Source of the DNA: Streptomyces sennicomposti
Lineage (GTDB): Bacteria; Actinomycetota; Actinomycetes; Streptomycetales; Streptomycetaceae
Assembly: GCF_019890635.1 (NCBI RefSeq)
Contig: NZ_JAIOAB010000003.1
Coordinates: 1-64,000 of the forward strand
DNA: 64,000 nucleotides
Reading direction: 5' to 3'
Numbering within the stretch: the stretch's first letter is position 1; each line of letters begins with the position of its first letter. This document shows positions 1 to 7,909 of this stretch, one piece after another. A program made the translations under genes and the position numbers. A model generated the notes under the pieces. That model ran no database searches, was not told the origin of the DNA, and saw only the letters and a program-made list of their open reading frames with translations.

Positions 1-1311
1 GACGCCGGGGGGGGGGGGGGGGGGGTTTTCCGCCGTGACAACGACCGTCCCGCCCCGCGCCGTGACGACGACCGCCCCTCGTACCGCCGCAACGACGACC
101 GCCCGCCCTTCCGCCGCGACGACCGGCGCGACGATCGCCGTGATGACCGGCGCGACGACCACCGTGGTGGCGAGCGCGGCGGTGACCGCGGTGGCTTCCG
201 CCGTGACGACGCCCGTCCGGCGTTCCGCCGTGACGACCGTCGTGACGACCGGGGCGGCCGGAGCGACCGCGGCGAGCGCGGTGACCGGGGCGGCTTCCGC
301 GGCCGTGACGACCGTGGCACGCGCGGTCCCCGCCGTGACGACCGGGGCGGCCGTCCCGGTGGCTTCCGCGGGCGGGACGACCGGCGCGACGACCGCCGTG
401 ACGACCGGCGCGGTGGCGGACGGTTCCGCGACGAGCGCGACCGGGACCGCGAGCCGATCAAGCGGCTGCCGATCCCCGAGGAGGTCACCGGTGAGGAGAT
501 CGACAAGGACGTCCGGCAGGAGCTGCAGAGCCTGCCCAAGACGCTCGCCGACGATGTCGCCCGCAACCTGGTGATGGTCGCCCGGCTCATCGACGAGGAC
601 CCCGAGGGCGCGTACGCCTACTCCAGGATCGCCCTGCGACTGGCGTCCCGCGTCGCCGCCGTACGGGAGGCCGCCGGCTTCGCCGCCTACGCGAGCCAGA
701 AGTACAGCGAGGCGCTCGCCGAGTTCCGGGCCGCCCGCCGGATGACCGGCAACGTGGACCTGTGGCCCGTCATGGCCGACTGCGAGCGCGGTCTCGGCCG
801 GCCCGAGAAGGCCCTGGACATGGCCGGCGCGCCCGAGGTGCACAAGCTCGACAAGGCCGGGCAGGTGGAGATGCGGCTCGTCGCGGCCGGCGCCCGGCGC
901 GACATGGGGCAGCTGGACGCGGCCATCGTGACGCTGCAGAGCCCCGAGCTGGCCTCCAACTCCGTGCAGCCGTGGACCGCGCGGCTGCGGTACGCCTACG
1001 CCGACGCGCTGCTGGCCGTCGGCCGTGAGGCGGAGGCGCGGGAGTGGTTCGCCAAGGCCGTCGAGGCCGACCGCGACGGCAGCACCGACGCCTCCGACCG
1101 TCTGGCCGAGCTGGACGGCGTCGAGTTCACCGACGCCCTCGACGACTCCGAGGACGGCGACGCCAAGTTCGACACCAAGGACAAGGCCGAAGACAAGGCC
1201 GATGCCGACGGCCACGCCGCCGCGCCGGGCGACGCGGCCGAGACTGAGGCCGAGTCCGAGTCCGAGTCCGAGGTCGGTCACAAGGCCGAGGCCGAGGCCG
1301 ACGAGGACTGA
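1..1311 (+). CDS. TPR-like protein with Arg-Asp-Gly repeat N-terminus (5' end outside window)
   Basis: The reading frame is open from base 1, so the start lies upstream of the window. Bases 31 to about 450 encode a very basic/acidic low-complexity stretch built on R-R-D-D-R and R-G-G-F-R units. It is followed by a folded region (K-R-L-P-I-P-E-E, then helical TPR-like pairs such as YSEALAEFRAARR and EAREWFAKAVEAD). The C-terminus is acidic and Glu/Ser-rich (ESESESE). TPR segments suggest a protein-protein scaffold; the RGG-like head suggests RNA binding or phase-separating behaviour, which is inference. Streptomyces commonly encode such proteins beside the DUF1015/HAD pair that follows. The run of G at bases 7-25 interrupts the natural repeat and may be an assembly artefact. 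Confidence 0.75.
   Translation, partial: DAGGGGGGVFRRDNDRPAPRRDDDRPSYRRNDDRPPFRRDDRRDDRRDDRRDDHRGGERGGDRGGFRRDDARPAFRRDDRRDDRGGRSDRGERGDRGGFRGRDDRGTRGPRRDDRGGRPGGFRGRDDRRDDRRDDRRGGGRFRDERDRDREPIKRLPIPEEVTGEEIDKDVRQELQSLPKTLADDVARNLVMVARLIDEDPEGAYAYSRIALRLASRVAAVREAAGFAAYASQKYSEALAEFRAARRMTGNVDLWPVMADCERGLGRPEKALDMAGAPEVHKLDKAGQVEMRLVAAGARRDMGQLDAAIVTLQSPELASNSVQPWTARLRYAYADALLAVGREAEAREWFAKAVEADRDGSTDASDRLAELDGVEFTDALDDSEDGDAKFDTKDKAEDKADADGHAAAPGDAAETEAESESESEVGHKAEAEADED
7..25. repeat. Homopolymer of 19 G at the window edge
   Basis: Nineteen consecutive G residues are followed by TTTTC. In frame this would encode poly-Gly inside an R/D/G repeat where neighbouring units read GGC-GGC-TTC-CGC. 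A mononucleotide run this long next to a contig-like edge is more likely a sequencing or assembly artefact, or a slippage hotspot, than stable coding sequence. Confidence 0.7.
31..450 (+). repeat. In-frame degenerate repeat encoding RRDDR/RGGF units
   Basis: About 140 codons alternate CGC-CGT-GAC-GAC blocks with GGC-GGC-TTC-CGC blocks. They give repeated R-R-D-D-R-R-D-D and R-G-G-F-R peptides at the head of the TPR-like protein. The units are imperfect and differ mainly at third positions, which suggests the encoded peptide pattern is maintained. Confidence 0.7.
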
Positions 1312-1340
1312 GTCCCGCCGGGAGAGATGACCCGGGAGAG

Positions 1341-1392
1341 ACGACATGGAGAAGGGGCGGGCCCGATCGGGCCCGCCCCTTCTCCATGTCGT
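1341..1392. terminator. 52-bp perfect palindrome, bidirectional terminator
   Basis: The sequence is identical to its own reverse complement over 52 bp (26-bp arms, no separate loop; centre CCCGATCGGG). It lies between the stop of the TPR gene and the stop of the convergent DUF1015 gene (1396-1398), so it can end transcripts from both sides. There is no T-run, as is usual in Streptomyces. Confidence 0.8.
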
Positions 1393-1395
1393 GCC

Positions 1396-2688
1396 TCACA
1401 GATCCAGCGCCCGCAGCACCAGTCCCGACGCCGGCTTCGGGCCGAAGGACGTCGACTTGCGGGGCATCGTGACGCCCTGGCGGGCCAGGTCCCGTACGAC
1501 CTCCTCGCGCACCGGGTGCATCAGGACGGCCGTGTCGCCGTCGTGCTCCGCCTTCTGCACGGTGGCCGCCGTGTCGTGGATGTAGGCGATACGGGTCGGG
1601 TCGTCCTCCGGGATGTGCCAGATGTGCGCCAGGAGCGTGGCGTGCAGGACCGTCGCGTCCAGGGTGCGCCAGGCCTCCGGCCGGTCGGCGGGGACCGTGC
1701 GGGCCAGGAGCGCGGGGTCCGGGCGGTCCACCAGGTGGAAGGAGCCGTCGCCGGCGAGCAGGAAGGCGTTGCCCGCCTCCGCCGCCGCCGCGAGCGCGGT
1801 CAGGGCCTCGGCCTGCGGCACGTCCAGCCGGCGTACCCGGAACAGGCCGTCCAGCGCGGGCAGCGCCTCCGCGACCGGCAGGCCGTGCAGCAGGCGGTGG
1901 ATGGCACGCACCCGCAGGGGGTAGCGGGCGGTGTCCACGAGCAGGACCAGGCCGTAGTCCCAGGCGCTGGGGGACGGGTGCTCCGCGCGCAGCCGCCGGT
2001 AGGTCGCCCAGCGGTGGTGGCCGTCGGCGATCAGGGCCTGGTGCTCGACCAGGTCCTCCTGGACGGCCGTCACGTCCGCCGGGTCGGTGATCGCCCACAG
2101 GCGGTGGCTGAAGCCGTCCTCGGTGGTGGTCGCCAGCAGCGGAAGCTGTTCGGCGGTGCGTTCGAGGACGACGGTCGTGGCGGCGGTCGAGCCGTTGCCC
2201 CGGTAGGTGAGCAGCAGCGGTTCGAGGTTGGCGCTGGTGGCCCGCATCAGGGCGGCACGGTCCTCGACGATGTGCGGCATCACGTCCTCGTGCGGGAGCA
2301 CGACGCCCTCGTCCGGGTCGCAGACGCGCAGCGCGCCGATCAGCCCGCGTTGCAGCATGCCGTCGCCGTCGCACTGCTCGTAGACGTACAGGGCCGGCTC
2401 GCGGTCGGTGGTCAGGACGCCCTCGGACAGCCAGCGGCGCAGGGTGTCGGCGGCCTGTTCGTTGCGGGCGGAGGGGGTGCCGGCCTGGGGCAGGATCAGC
2501 CGCACGATGTTGTGGGGGTCGGCGGACTGGAGGTGGTGCAGGCCGTCGGGGCGGACGACGACGTCGTAGGGCGGGGACGTCACCGCGGCCAGGCTGCCGA
2601 CCCGGTCGGGGTCGTAGCGAAGGCCTCGGAACGGGGTGAGTTCCAGGCCTCGGCGGGGTGTTGCCGGTGTGTGACCTGCTGTGTTCAT
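1396..2688 (-). CDS. DUF1015 family protein
   Basis: A 430-residue protein of the length typical for DUF1015. It opens with MNTAGHTPATPRRG, then the family's N-terminal L-T-P-F-R-G-L-R-Y and the S-P-P-Y-D-V-V motif near residue 39. The diagnostic I-A-D-G-H-H-R-W-A-T-Y motif lies in the middle. The family is widespread and has no firmly established biochemical role; a phosphatase or kinase-like function has been suggested from structure and genome context, and I cannot support more from sequence. It is transcribed convergently with the TPR gene, from which it is separated by a long palindromic terminator. It diverges from the HAD phosphatase gene, leaving a short shared promoter region at 2689-2761. 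Confidence 0.88.
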   Translation of the reverse strand: MNTAGHTPATPRRGLELTPFRGLRYDPDRVGSLAAVTSPPYDVVVRPDGLHHLQSADPHNIVRLILPQAGTPSARNEQAADTLRRWLSEGVLTTDREPALYVYEQCDGDGMLQRGLIGALRVCDPDEGVVLPHEDVMPHIVEDRAALMRATSANLEPLLLTYRGNGSTAATTVVLERTAEQLPLLATTTEDGFSHRLWAITDPADVTAVQEDLVEHQALIADGHHRWATYRRLRAEHPSPSAWDYGLVLLVDTARYPLRVRAIHRLLHGLPVAEALPALDGLFRVRRLDVPQAEALTALAAAAEAGNAFLLAGDGSFHLVDRPDPALLARTVPADRPEAWRTLDATVLHATLLAHIWHIPEDDPTRIAYIHDTAATVQKAEHDGDTAVLMHPVREEVVRDLARQGVTMPRKSTSFGPKPASGLVLRALDL

Positions 2689-2761
2689 CCCGGCATCGTA
2701 CGTGTGTCGGTGGCATGGGGGATGATCGGAGGAAAGCCGGTTTCATGAGGAGCGATGCGGA

Positions 2762-3790
2762 ATGAGCCAGGGCGTCAGGACGAGGCCCGAGGGCAGTGGG
2801 CAGGCCCTGAGCGAGGCGTACGACACGGCCCTGCTCGATCTGGACGGGGTGGTGTACGCGGGCGGTGACGCCATCGCGCACGCGGTGGACTCGCTGGCCG
2901 CGGCCCGCGACGGGGGGATGCGGCTCGCGTACGTCACCAACAACGCGCTGCGCACCCCGGACGCGGTGGCCGCGCACCTGACCGAGCTGGGCATACCGGC
3001 GGCCGGGTCGGACGTGGTGACCTCGGCGCAGGCGGTGGCCCGGCTGATCGCCGACCAGGTGCCCGCCGGGGCGCGGGTGCTGGTGGTCGGCGGGGAGGGG
3101 CTGCGGGTCGCGCTGCGCGAGCGCGGGCTGGAGCCGGTGGAGTCGGCCGACGACGACCCGGCGGCGGTGGTCCAGGGCTACGGCGGACCGGAGCTGCCCT
3201 GGGGGCGGTTCGCGGAGGCCTGTTACGCCGTGCGCCGCGGGGTGCCGTGGTTCGCGTCCAACACCGACCTGACCATTCCGGGCGCACGCGGCATCGCTCC
3301 GGGCAACGGCGCGGCGGTGGAGGTCGTCCGGATCGCCACGGGCGCCGAGCCGCAGGTGGCGGGCAAGCCGCTGCCGCCCATGCACCGCGAGACGATCCTG
3401 CGCACCGGCGCCAAGCGGCCCCTGGTGGTCGGCGACCGGCTGGACACGGACATCGAGGGCGCGTTCAACGGCGGGGTCGACTCGCTGCTCGTGCTGACCG
3501 GGGTGACCGACGGGGCGCAGTTGCTCGCCGCGCCGCCGCGGCACCGGCCGACGTATGTCGACGCGGATCTGCGCGGGCTGCTCACCGGGCAGCCGGAGAT
3601 CACCCGAGAGGGTGACGGTTTCCGGTGCGGCGGATGGACGGCGTCGGCGGGGGAGGACCGGCTGGACCTCGCCGGCGACGGGCAGCCGCTGGACGGACTG
3701 CGCGCGCTGTGCGCGGCGGCGTGGACGGCGGGCGGCGAGAGCGCGTGCGGGCTGGACGCGGCGAAGGCGCTGGCGCGACTGGGGTTGTGA
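2762..3790 (+). CDS. HAD-superfamily class IIA sugar-phosphate phosphatase (NagD-like)
   Basis: A 342-residue predicted hydrolase. It has the nucleophile motif D-L-D-G-V at residues 26-30, the T-N-N motif II near residue 60, the motif III Lys in G-K-P-L-P-P-M and the Mg-binding G-D-R-L-D-T-D-I. These are the four HAD motifs in the arrangement of the IIA (NagD/PNPase-like) subfamily, which dephosphorylates small phosphorylated sugars or nucleotides. The substrate cannot be deduced. The ATG start is backed by GAGGAGC at 2747-2753, 8 nt upstream. About 70 residues beyond the usual C-terminal end form a small extra domain common to actinobacterial members. Confidence 0.88.
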   Translation: MSQGVRTRPEGSGQALSEAYDTALLDLDGVVYAGGDAIAHAVDSLAAARDGGMRLAYVTNNALRTPDAVAAHLTELGIPAAGSDVVTSAQAVARLIADQVPAGARVLVVGGEGLRVALRERGLEPVESADDDPAAVVQGYGGPELPWGRFAEACYAVRRGVPWFASNTDLTIPGARGIAPGNGAAVEVVRIATGAEPQVAGKPLPPMHRETILRTGAKRPLVVGDRLDTDIEGAFNGGVDSLLVLTGVTDGAQLLAAPPRHRPTYVDADLRGLLTGQPEITREGDGFRCGGWTASAGEDRLDLAGDGQPLDGLRALCAAAWTAGGESACGLDAAKALARLGL

Positions 3791-3944
3791 GCCGGGCGTA
3801 CGGCCGTGGCTCCGTGGGCGCCGGGTGGCCGTCCGGCCCCGCGGGGCACCCGGCGGTTCCTCGGGGCGGGAGCGCTTCGGCCGTCGCTCGGAAGGGAGCG
3901 CTCCGGCCGTCCCCCGGGACGGGTACGCGGCAGCGGAGAGTTGA

Positions 3945-3963
3945 CGAGGGTAGGCTAACCTAA
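3945..3963 (+). promoter_or_regulatory. Probable DmdR/IdeR iron box with embedded -10 element
   Basis: The 19-mer CGAGGGTAGGCTAACCTAA matches 15 of 19 positions of the actinobacterial iron-box consensus TTAGGTTAGGCTCACCTAA as I recall it. It contains TAGGCT (3951-3956), a good Streptomyces -10 hexamer, and ends 5 nt before the GTG of the first siderophore permease. Binding of an iron-loaded DtxR-family repressor here would block initiation. That fits the downstream genes. Confidence 0.72.
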
Positions 3964-3967
3964 CTGC

Positions 3968-5008
3968 GTGTTGGTCGACAGTCCCCCCGAAGAGCGCGCC
4001 GCAGCCGCCGCGCCCCCGTCCCGCCGCGGGACGCGAGCCGCCGGGCTCGTCCTGTCCGCAGCGGTCCTGGTGCTCGTCGCACTGGTGAGCATCGCCGTCG
4101 GGGCCAAGGAGCTGTCCTTGGCCCAGGTCTGGCACGGACTCTTCCAGGACTCGGGGACGTACGCCGACGTGGTGGTCGGCGAGCGGCTGTCCCGCACGGT
4201 CCTCGGACTGCTCGCCGGGGCCGCCCTCGGACTGTCCGGTGCGGTGCTCCAGGCGCTCACCCGCAATCCGCTGGCCGACCCCGGGGTCCTCGGCATCAAC
4301 GCGGGCGCGTCGGCCGCCGTGGTCACCGCCATCACCTACTTCGGCGTGACCAGCCTGAGCGGTTACGTCTGGTTCGCGTTCCTCGGCGCGGCGGCCGTGG
4401 GCGCGCTGGTGTGGTTCCTCGGCGGCAGCCGGGGCGCCACCCCCGTCCGGCTCGCGCTGGCCGGGGCCGCCATCGGCGCCGCCCTGTACGGCTATCTCCA
4501 GGCCGTGATGATCATGGACGACGCGGCGCTGGGCCGGATGCGTTTCTGGACGGTCGGCTCGCTGGCCTCGGCCACGAACGCCACCATCGTCCAGGTGCTG
4601 CCGTTCCTGCTGGCCGGCACGCTCCTCGCGCTGCTGCTGGCCCGCCCGCTCAACGCGCTGGCGATGGGCGACGACACCGCCCGCGCCCTCGGCGCCAATC
4701 TGAACCGGACCCGGGCGCTGGCCATGCTCGCCGCGACCGTGCTGTGCGGGGCGGCCACCGCCGCCTGCGGCCCGATCGTCTTCGTCGGCCTGATGGTCCC
4801 GCACGTCGTGCGCTCCTTCACCGGCCCCGACCTGCGCTGGGTCCTGCCGTACGCCACCGTCCTGTCGCCGGTGCTGCTGCTCGGCGCCGATGTGATCGGG
4901 CGGATCGTCGCCCGCCCCGCCGAGGTCCAGGTCGGGGTCGTCACCGCGATCATCGGCGGCCCGGTGTTCATCCTGCTCGTACGGCGGCGGAGGACGGCCC
5001 AGCTGTGA
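3968..5008 (+). CDS. Iron-siderophore ABC transporter permease, FecCD family (first subunit)
   Basis: A 346-residue integral membrane protein with about nine hydrophobic helices. It carries the FecCD landmarks R-L-S-R-T-V-L-G-L-L-A-G-A-A-L, the conserved T-R-N-P-L-A-D-P-G-V-L-G-I-N-A-G-A and the C-terminal P-H-V-V-R. It should pair with the next gene to form the channel for ferric-siderophore import. The GTG start has no Shine-Dalgarno and sits just after a -10 element inside an iron box, so the transcript is probably leaderless and iron-repressed. The stop overlaps the start of the second permease by 4 bp (GTGA). No substrate-binding lipoprotein gene is adjacent. Confidence 0.9.
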   Translation: MLVDSPPEERAAAAAPPSRRGTRAAGLVLSAAVLVLVALVSIAVGAKELSLAQVWHGLFQDSGTYADVVVGERLSRTVLGLLAGAALGLSGAVLQALTRNPLADPGVLGINAGASAAVVTAITYFGVTSLSGYVWFAFLGAAAVGALVWFLGGSRGATPVRLALAGAAIGAALYGYLQAVMIMDDAALGRMRFWTVGSLASATNATIVQVLPFLLAGTLLALLLARPLNALAMGDDTARALGANLNRTRALAMLAATVLCGAATAACGPIVFVGLMVPHVVRSFTGPDLRWVLPYATVLSPVLLLGADVIGRIVARPAEVQVGVVTAIIGGPVFILLVRRRRTAQL

Positions 5009-6150
5009 AGACCGCACACCCTTCGCGCACCGCGCACTCCCCGCGCACCGCGCGCTCCCCGCGCACCGCGCACTCCCCGCGCACCGCGCACTCCTCTCGC
5101 ACCGAACGCCCCCCGCGCACCGCACGGGCCGTCCGCACCCCGGGCGGGCTCTCCCTCCGCGTGGACGTACGGGCGTTCACCGTCGTCGTCCTGCTGGCGC
5201 TGGCCGCGCTCGCCGCGAGCGTCCTGCTGATCGGCACCGGCGACTTCCCGATCTCCTCCTCCGACGTGCTCAGGGCGCTCGTCGGACAGGGCAAGCCGGG
5301 ACAGGACTTCATCGTCCGGGACCTGCGGCTGCCGCGCGTCCTGGTCGGGCTGCTGGTCGGCGCCTGCCTCGGGCTCGGCGGCGCGCTGTTCCAGTCCGTC
5401 GCGCGCAATCCGCTCGGCAGCCCGGACGTCCTCGGCCTCTCCCAGGGGGCGTCGGCCGGCGCGCTCGTCGTCATCGTCCTGTCCTCCGGCGGCGCCACCG
5501 CCGTCACCCTCGGCGCGCTCGCCGGCGGCCTGGTCACCGGGCTGGCGATCTACTTCCTCGCCTGGAAGCAGGGCGTGCACGGCTACCGGCTGGTCCTGGT
5601 CGGCATCGGCGTCAACGCCGTCGTCACCGCCGTCAACGGCTACCTCATCACCAAGGCCGACTTCGTGGACGCGGCCCGCGCCGTCGTCTGGATGAGCGGT
5701 TCCCTCAACGGCCGCGACTGGACCCAGGTGCGGCCGCTGCTGGTGCTGGGCGCGGTGCTCCTGCCGCTGGTCCTCGCCAACGCGCGCGGGCTGCGGATGC
5801 TGGAGATGGGCGACGACACGGCGTACGCCCTCGGCGTGCGCGTCGAGCGGGTACGCCTGCTGCTGATGGGCTCCGCCGTGCTGCTCACCGCCGCCGCCAC
5901 GGCCGCCGCGGGCCCCGTCTCCTTCGTCGCCCTGACCGCGCCGCAGCTCGCCCGGCGGCTGACCCGCTCGCCCGGCCCCAACCTCGTGCCCTCCCTGTGC
6001 ATGGGCGCCGCCCTGCTGGTGGTCGCCGACTGGGCCTCGCAGCGTGTCTTCGGCGCCGACCAGCTGCCCGTCGGCGTGGTCACCGGCGCGCTCGGCGGCG
6101 TCTACCTGCTGTGGCTGCTGGTCACCGAACGCAGGAAGGGCCGTATATGA
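5005..6150 (+). CDS. Iron-siderophore ABC transporter permease, FecCD family (second subunit), with repeat head
   Basis: A 381-residue permease. The GTG start at 5005 overlaps the previous stop, so translation is probably coupled. The membrane core begins near residue 55 and has the FecCD motifs L-P-R-V-L-V-G-L-L-V-G-A-C-L, A-R-N-P-L-G-S-P-D-V-L-G and a C-terminal T-A-P-Q-L-A-R-R-L. Unusually, residues 7-42 consist of six tandem hexapeptides of the type P-R-T-A-H-S, a hydrophilic basic cytoplasmic head absent from ordinary family members. It forms a heteromeric importer with the preceding permease and the following ATPase. Confidence 0.9.
   Translation: MKTAHPSRTAHSPRTARSPRTAHSPRTAHSSRTERPPRTARAVRTPGGLSLRVDVRAFTVVVLLALAALAASVLLIGTGDFPISSSDVLRALVGQGKPGQDFIVRDLRLPRVLVGLLVGACLGLGGALFQSVARNPLGSPDVLGLSQGASAGALVVIVLSSGGATAVTLGALAGGLVTGLAIYFLAWKQGVHGYRLVLVGIGVNAVVTAVNGYLITKADFVDAARAVVWMSGSLNGRDWTQVRPLLVLGAVLLPLVLANARGLRMLEMGDDTAYALGVRVERVRLLLMGSAVLLTAAATAAAGPVSFVALTAPQLARRLTRSPGPNLVPSLCMGAALLVVADWASQRVFGADQLPVGVVTGALGGVYLLWLLVTERRKGRI
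5023..5130 (+). repeat. Six 18-bp tandem repeats encoding P-R-T-A-H-S
   Basis: In-frame 18-bp units run from 5023, 5041, 5059, 5077, 5095 and 5113 and encode SRTAHS, PRTARS, PRTAHS, PRTAHS, SRTERP and PRTARA. The copies at 5059 and 5077 are identical, which points to recent slippage or unequal exchange. Confidence 0.85.
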
Positions 6151-7133
6151 GCGCCCGGGGCACGACGGCGCCCGTGCCGAGCGCCCCCGGCAGCAAGGCG
6201 CTTCCGACGGGCGCCCGCACCACCGCAGTGAACGATCCGAGGAGCACCGTGAGCCGCCTGTCCGCCGAGAACGTCACCCTCGCCTACGACCAGCGGGTGA
6301 TCGCCGAACAGCTGTCGGTGGAGATCCCCGACCACTCCTTCACGGTGATCGTCGGCCCCAACGCGTGCGGCAAGTCCACCCTGCTGCGGGCGCTCTCGCG
6401 GATGCTCAGGCCCGCCGAGGGCCGGGTGCTGCTGGACGGGCAGGTCATCCAGTCCATGCCCGCCAAGAAGGTCGCCCGCACCCTCGGGCTGCTGCCGCAG
6501 TCCTCGATCGCGCCGGACGGCATCACCGTCGGCGACCTGGTGGGCCGCGGCCGCTACCCGCACCAGGGCATCCTGCGCCAGTGGTCGGCCGAGGACGAGC
6601 GGGTCGTCCGGGAGTCCATGGAGCGCACCGGCATCGCCCGGCTCGCCGAGCGGTACGTGGACGAGCTGTCCGGCGGCCAGCGCCAGCGGGTGTGGATCGC
6701 CATGGCGCTCGCCCAGCAGACGCCGCTGCTGCTGCTGGACGAGCCGACGACGTACCTGGACATCCAGCACCAGATCGACGTCCTGGACCTGTGCGCCGAG
6801 CTGCACGAGGAGCAGGGGCGCACGCTGGTGGCCGTGCTGCACGACCTCAACCACGCCGCCCGCTACGCCACCCACCTCGTCGCCCTGCGCGAGGGCCGGG
6901 TCGTCGCCCAGGGCGCGCCGGGCGACATCGTCACCGCCGAGCTGGTGGAGGAGGTCTTCGGGCTGCGCTGCCAGGTCATCGAGGACCCCGAGACCGGGAC
7001 TCCGCTGGTGGTGCCGGCGGCGCGCAAGGCCCGGTCGGGCGCCGGGAAGGGCGGGGCTGCCGAGGCCCCGGGAAAGGCCGGGGCCGCGGAGGGCGCCGAG
7101 GAAGCCTCCGCCGTCGCTACAGAAGCTTCCTGA
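6147..7133 (+). CDS. Iron-siderophore ABC transporter ATP-binding protein (FecE/FepC type)
   Basis: A 328-residue ATPase that should energise the two FecCD permeases upstream. The Walker A is G-P-N-A-C-G-K-S-T, the signature L-S-G-G-Q-R-Q-R-V and Walker B L-L-L-L-D-E-P-T-T-Y-L-D, followed by the switch His (V-L-H-D-L-N). ATG 6147 overlaps the permease stop (ATGA) and has GGAAGGG 6 nt upstream. A GTG at 6249, preceded by GAGGAG, would give a 294-residue protein closer to family length, so the first 34 residues are uncertain. The last 35 residues are Ala/Glu-rich. The 3' end overlaps the convergent SCP2-like gene by 17 bp. Confidence 0.9.
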   Translation: MSARGTTAPVPSAPGSKALPTGARTTAVNDPRSTVSRLSAENVTLAYDQRVIAEQLSVEIPDHSFTVIVGPNACGKSTLLRALSRMLRPAEGRVLLDGQVIQSMPAKKVARTLGLLPQSSIAPDGITVGDLVGRGRYPHQGILRQWSAEDERVVRESMERTGIARLAERYVDELSGGQRQRVWIAMALAQQTPLLLLDEPTTYLDIQHQIDVLDLCAELHEEQGRTLVAVLHDLNHAARYATHLVALREGRVVAQGAPGDIVTAELVEEVFGLRCQVIEDPETGTPLVVPAARKARSGAGKGGAAEAPGKAGAAEGAEEASAVATEAS

Positions 7134-7464
7134 GCCGGAACAGGTCCAGCAGACCCGCCTCCAGCCTCACCCGGCCCGTGCCCCAGGCGGTGGCGAAGTT
7201 CAGCGCGCCGCCGACCAGCGCGACCAGGTCGTCGCCGCTCATGGCGAGCCGTATCTGCGCCTTCTCGGGCGGCGGCCCCGGCACGGTGTCGCGCACGTCG
7301 ATGCGGCCGCCGGTGAGGCGGCCGACGAAGGTGACGTCGAGGTCCGTGATGTGGCAGCTGACCGAGCGGTCCAGCGCCGCCGCGTCGCGCACGTCCCCGT
7401 CGGCGTTCGCCATGGTGTCCGAGAGCTTCTCGAGTGCCGCACGGCACTCCTCGATCGTGGCCAT
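7117..7464 (-). CDS. SCP2 sterol-binding domain-like small protein
   Basis: A 115-residue protein beginning MATIEECRAALEKL. It has the alternating beta-strand pattern of the SCP2 fold (residues 35-105: C-H-I-T-D-L-D-V-T-F-V-G-R, then I-R-L-A-M-S-G-D-D-L-V-A-L-V-G-G). The G-A-L-N-F-A-T-A-W-G-T-G-R-V segment near the C-terminus is characteristic of single-domain SCP2 proteins in actinobacteria. The likely role is binding of a lipid or other hydrophobic ligand in the cytosol; the ligand is unknown. It converges on and overlaps the iron-ABC ATPase gene by 17 bp, and its ATG lies 42 bp from the divergent gene at 7507. Confidence 0.75.
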   Translation of the reverse strand: MATIEECRAALEKLSDTMANADGDVRDAAALDRSVSCHITDLDVTFVGRLTGGRIDVRDTVPGPPPEKAQIRLAMSGDDLVALVGGALNFATAWGTGRVRLEAGLLDLFRLRKLL

Positions 7465-7506
7465 CGCGACCGACGGTACCCCAGGGCTTCGCGGTAGCGT
7501 CGGGGC

Positions 7507-7902
7507 ATGAACGACTCTGTGACCGGGACGGAGGTCCCGCCGCACCCGGCGGACGGCCGCGCGCCGGCCGCCCCCGGCCGTCCGGACCCCGCCCCGGGCC
7601 CTCCCGGCTCCGGCCTTCCCGGGACTGCCCCCGGCCTTCCCGGGACCGGGACCGTCCCCGGCCTGCCGGACCCCGACGCCGGCCCCGCCGCGCCCGCCCC
7701 GCTGGACGTGCCCCGCACCCCCACCGGCGACCCCGGCGTCGACGCGGCCCTGGAGCGGCTCGGCGACGCCGACCACCTCGCCACCGAGGGGCATGTGGCG
7801 GTGTACGAGGATGTACACCGGGGGCTGCGCGACGCGCTCACCGCGCTCGACGCCCGCCCGGGCTCCCCGGCCCCCGCACCGCCGTACCGACACAGGAGCT
7901 GA
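7507..7902 (+). CDS. Hypothetical Pro/Gly-rich protein preceding tlyA
   Basis: A 131-residue protein of unknown function. Residues 15-75 are low complexity with repeated P-G-L-P-G-T elements. Residues 76-120 form a helical acidic segment (D-P-G-V-D-A-A-L-E-R-L-G, then T-E-G-H-V-A-V-Y-E-D-V-H-R-G-L-R-D-A-L). The helical part resembles a small conserved protein often found directly upstream of tlyA in streptomycetes, so the gene is probably real and cotranscribed. Only 7 nt separate its stop from the tlyA GTG. The AGGAG used by tlyA lies inside its last codons. Confidence 0.65.
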   Translation: MNDSVTGTEVPPHPADGRAPAAPGRPDPAPGPPGSGLPGTAPGLPGTGTVPGLPDPDAGPAAPAPLDVPRTPTGDPGVDAALERLGDADHLATEGHVAVYEDVHRGLRDALTALDARPGSPAPAPPYRHRS

Positions 7903-7909
7903 ACAGAAC

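Noticed and set aside
1127..5125. Very long minus-strand open frame (over 1300 codons) across the DUF1015, HAD and FecCD region
   Set aside because: It is a shadow frame of high-GC genes. The translation is Arg/Pro/Gly-rich without domains, while other frames encode clear families throughout.
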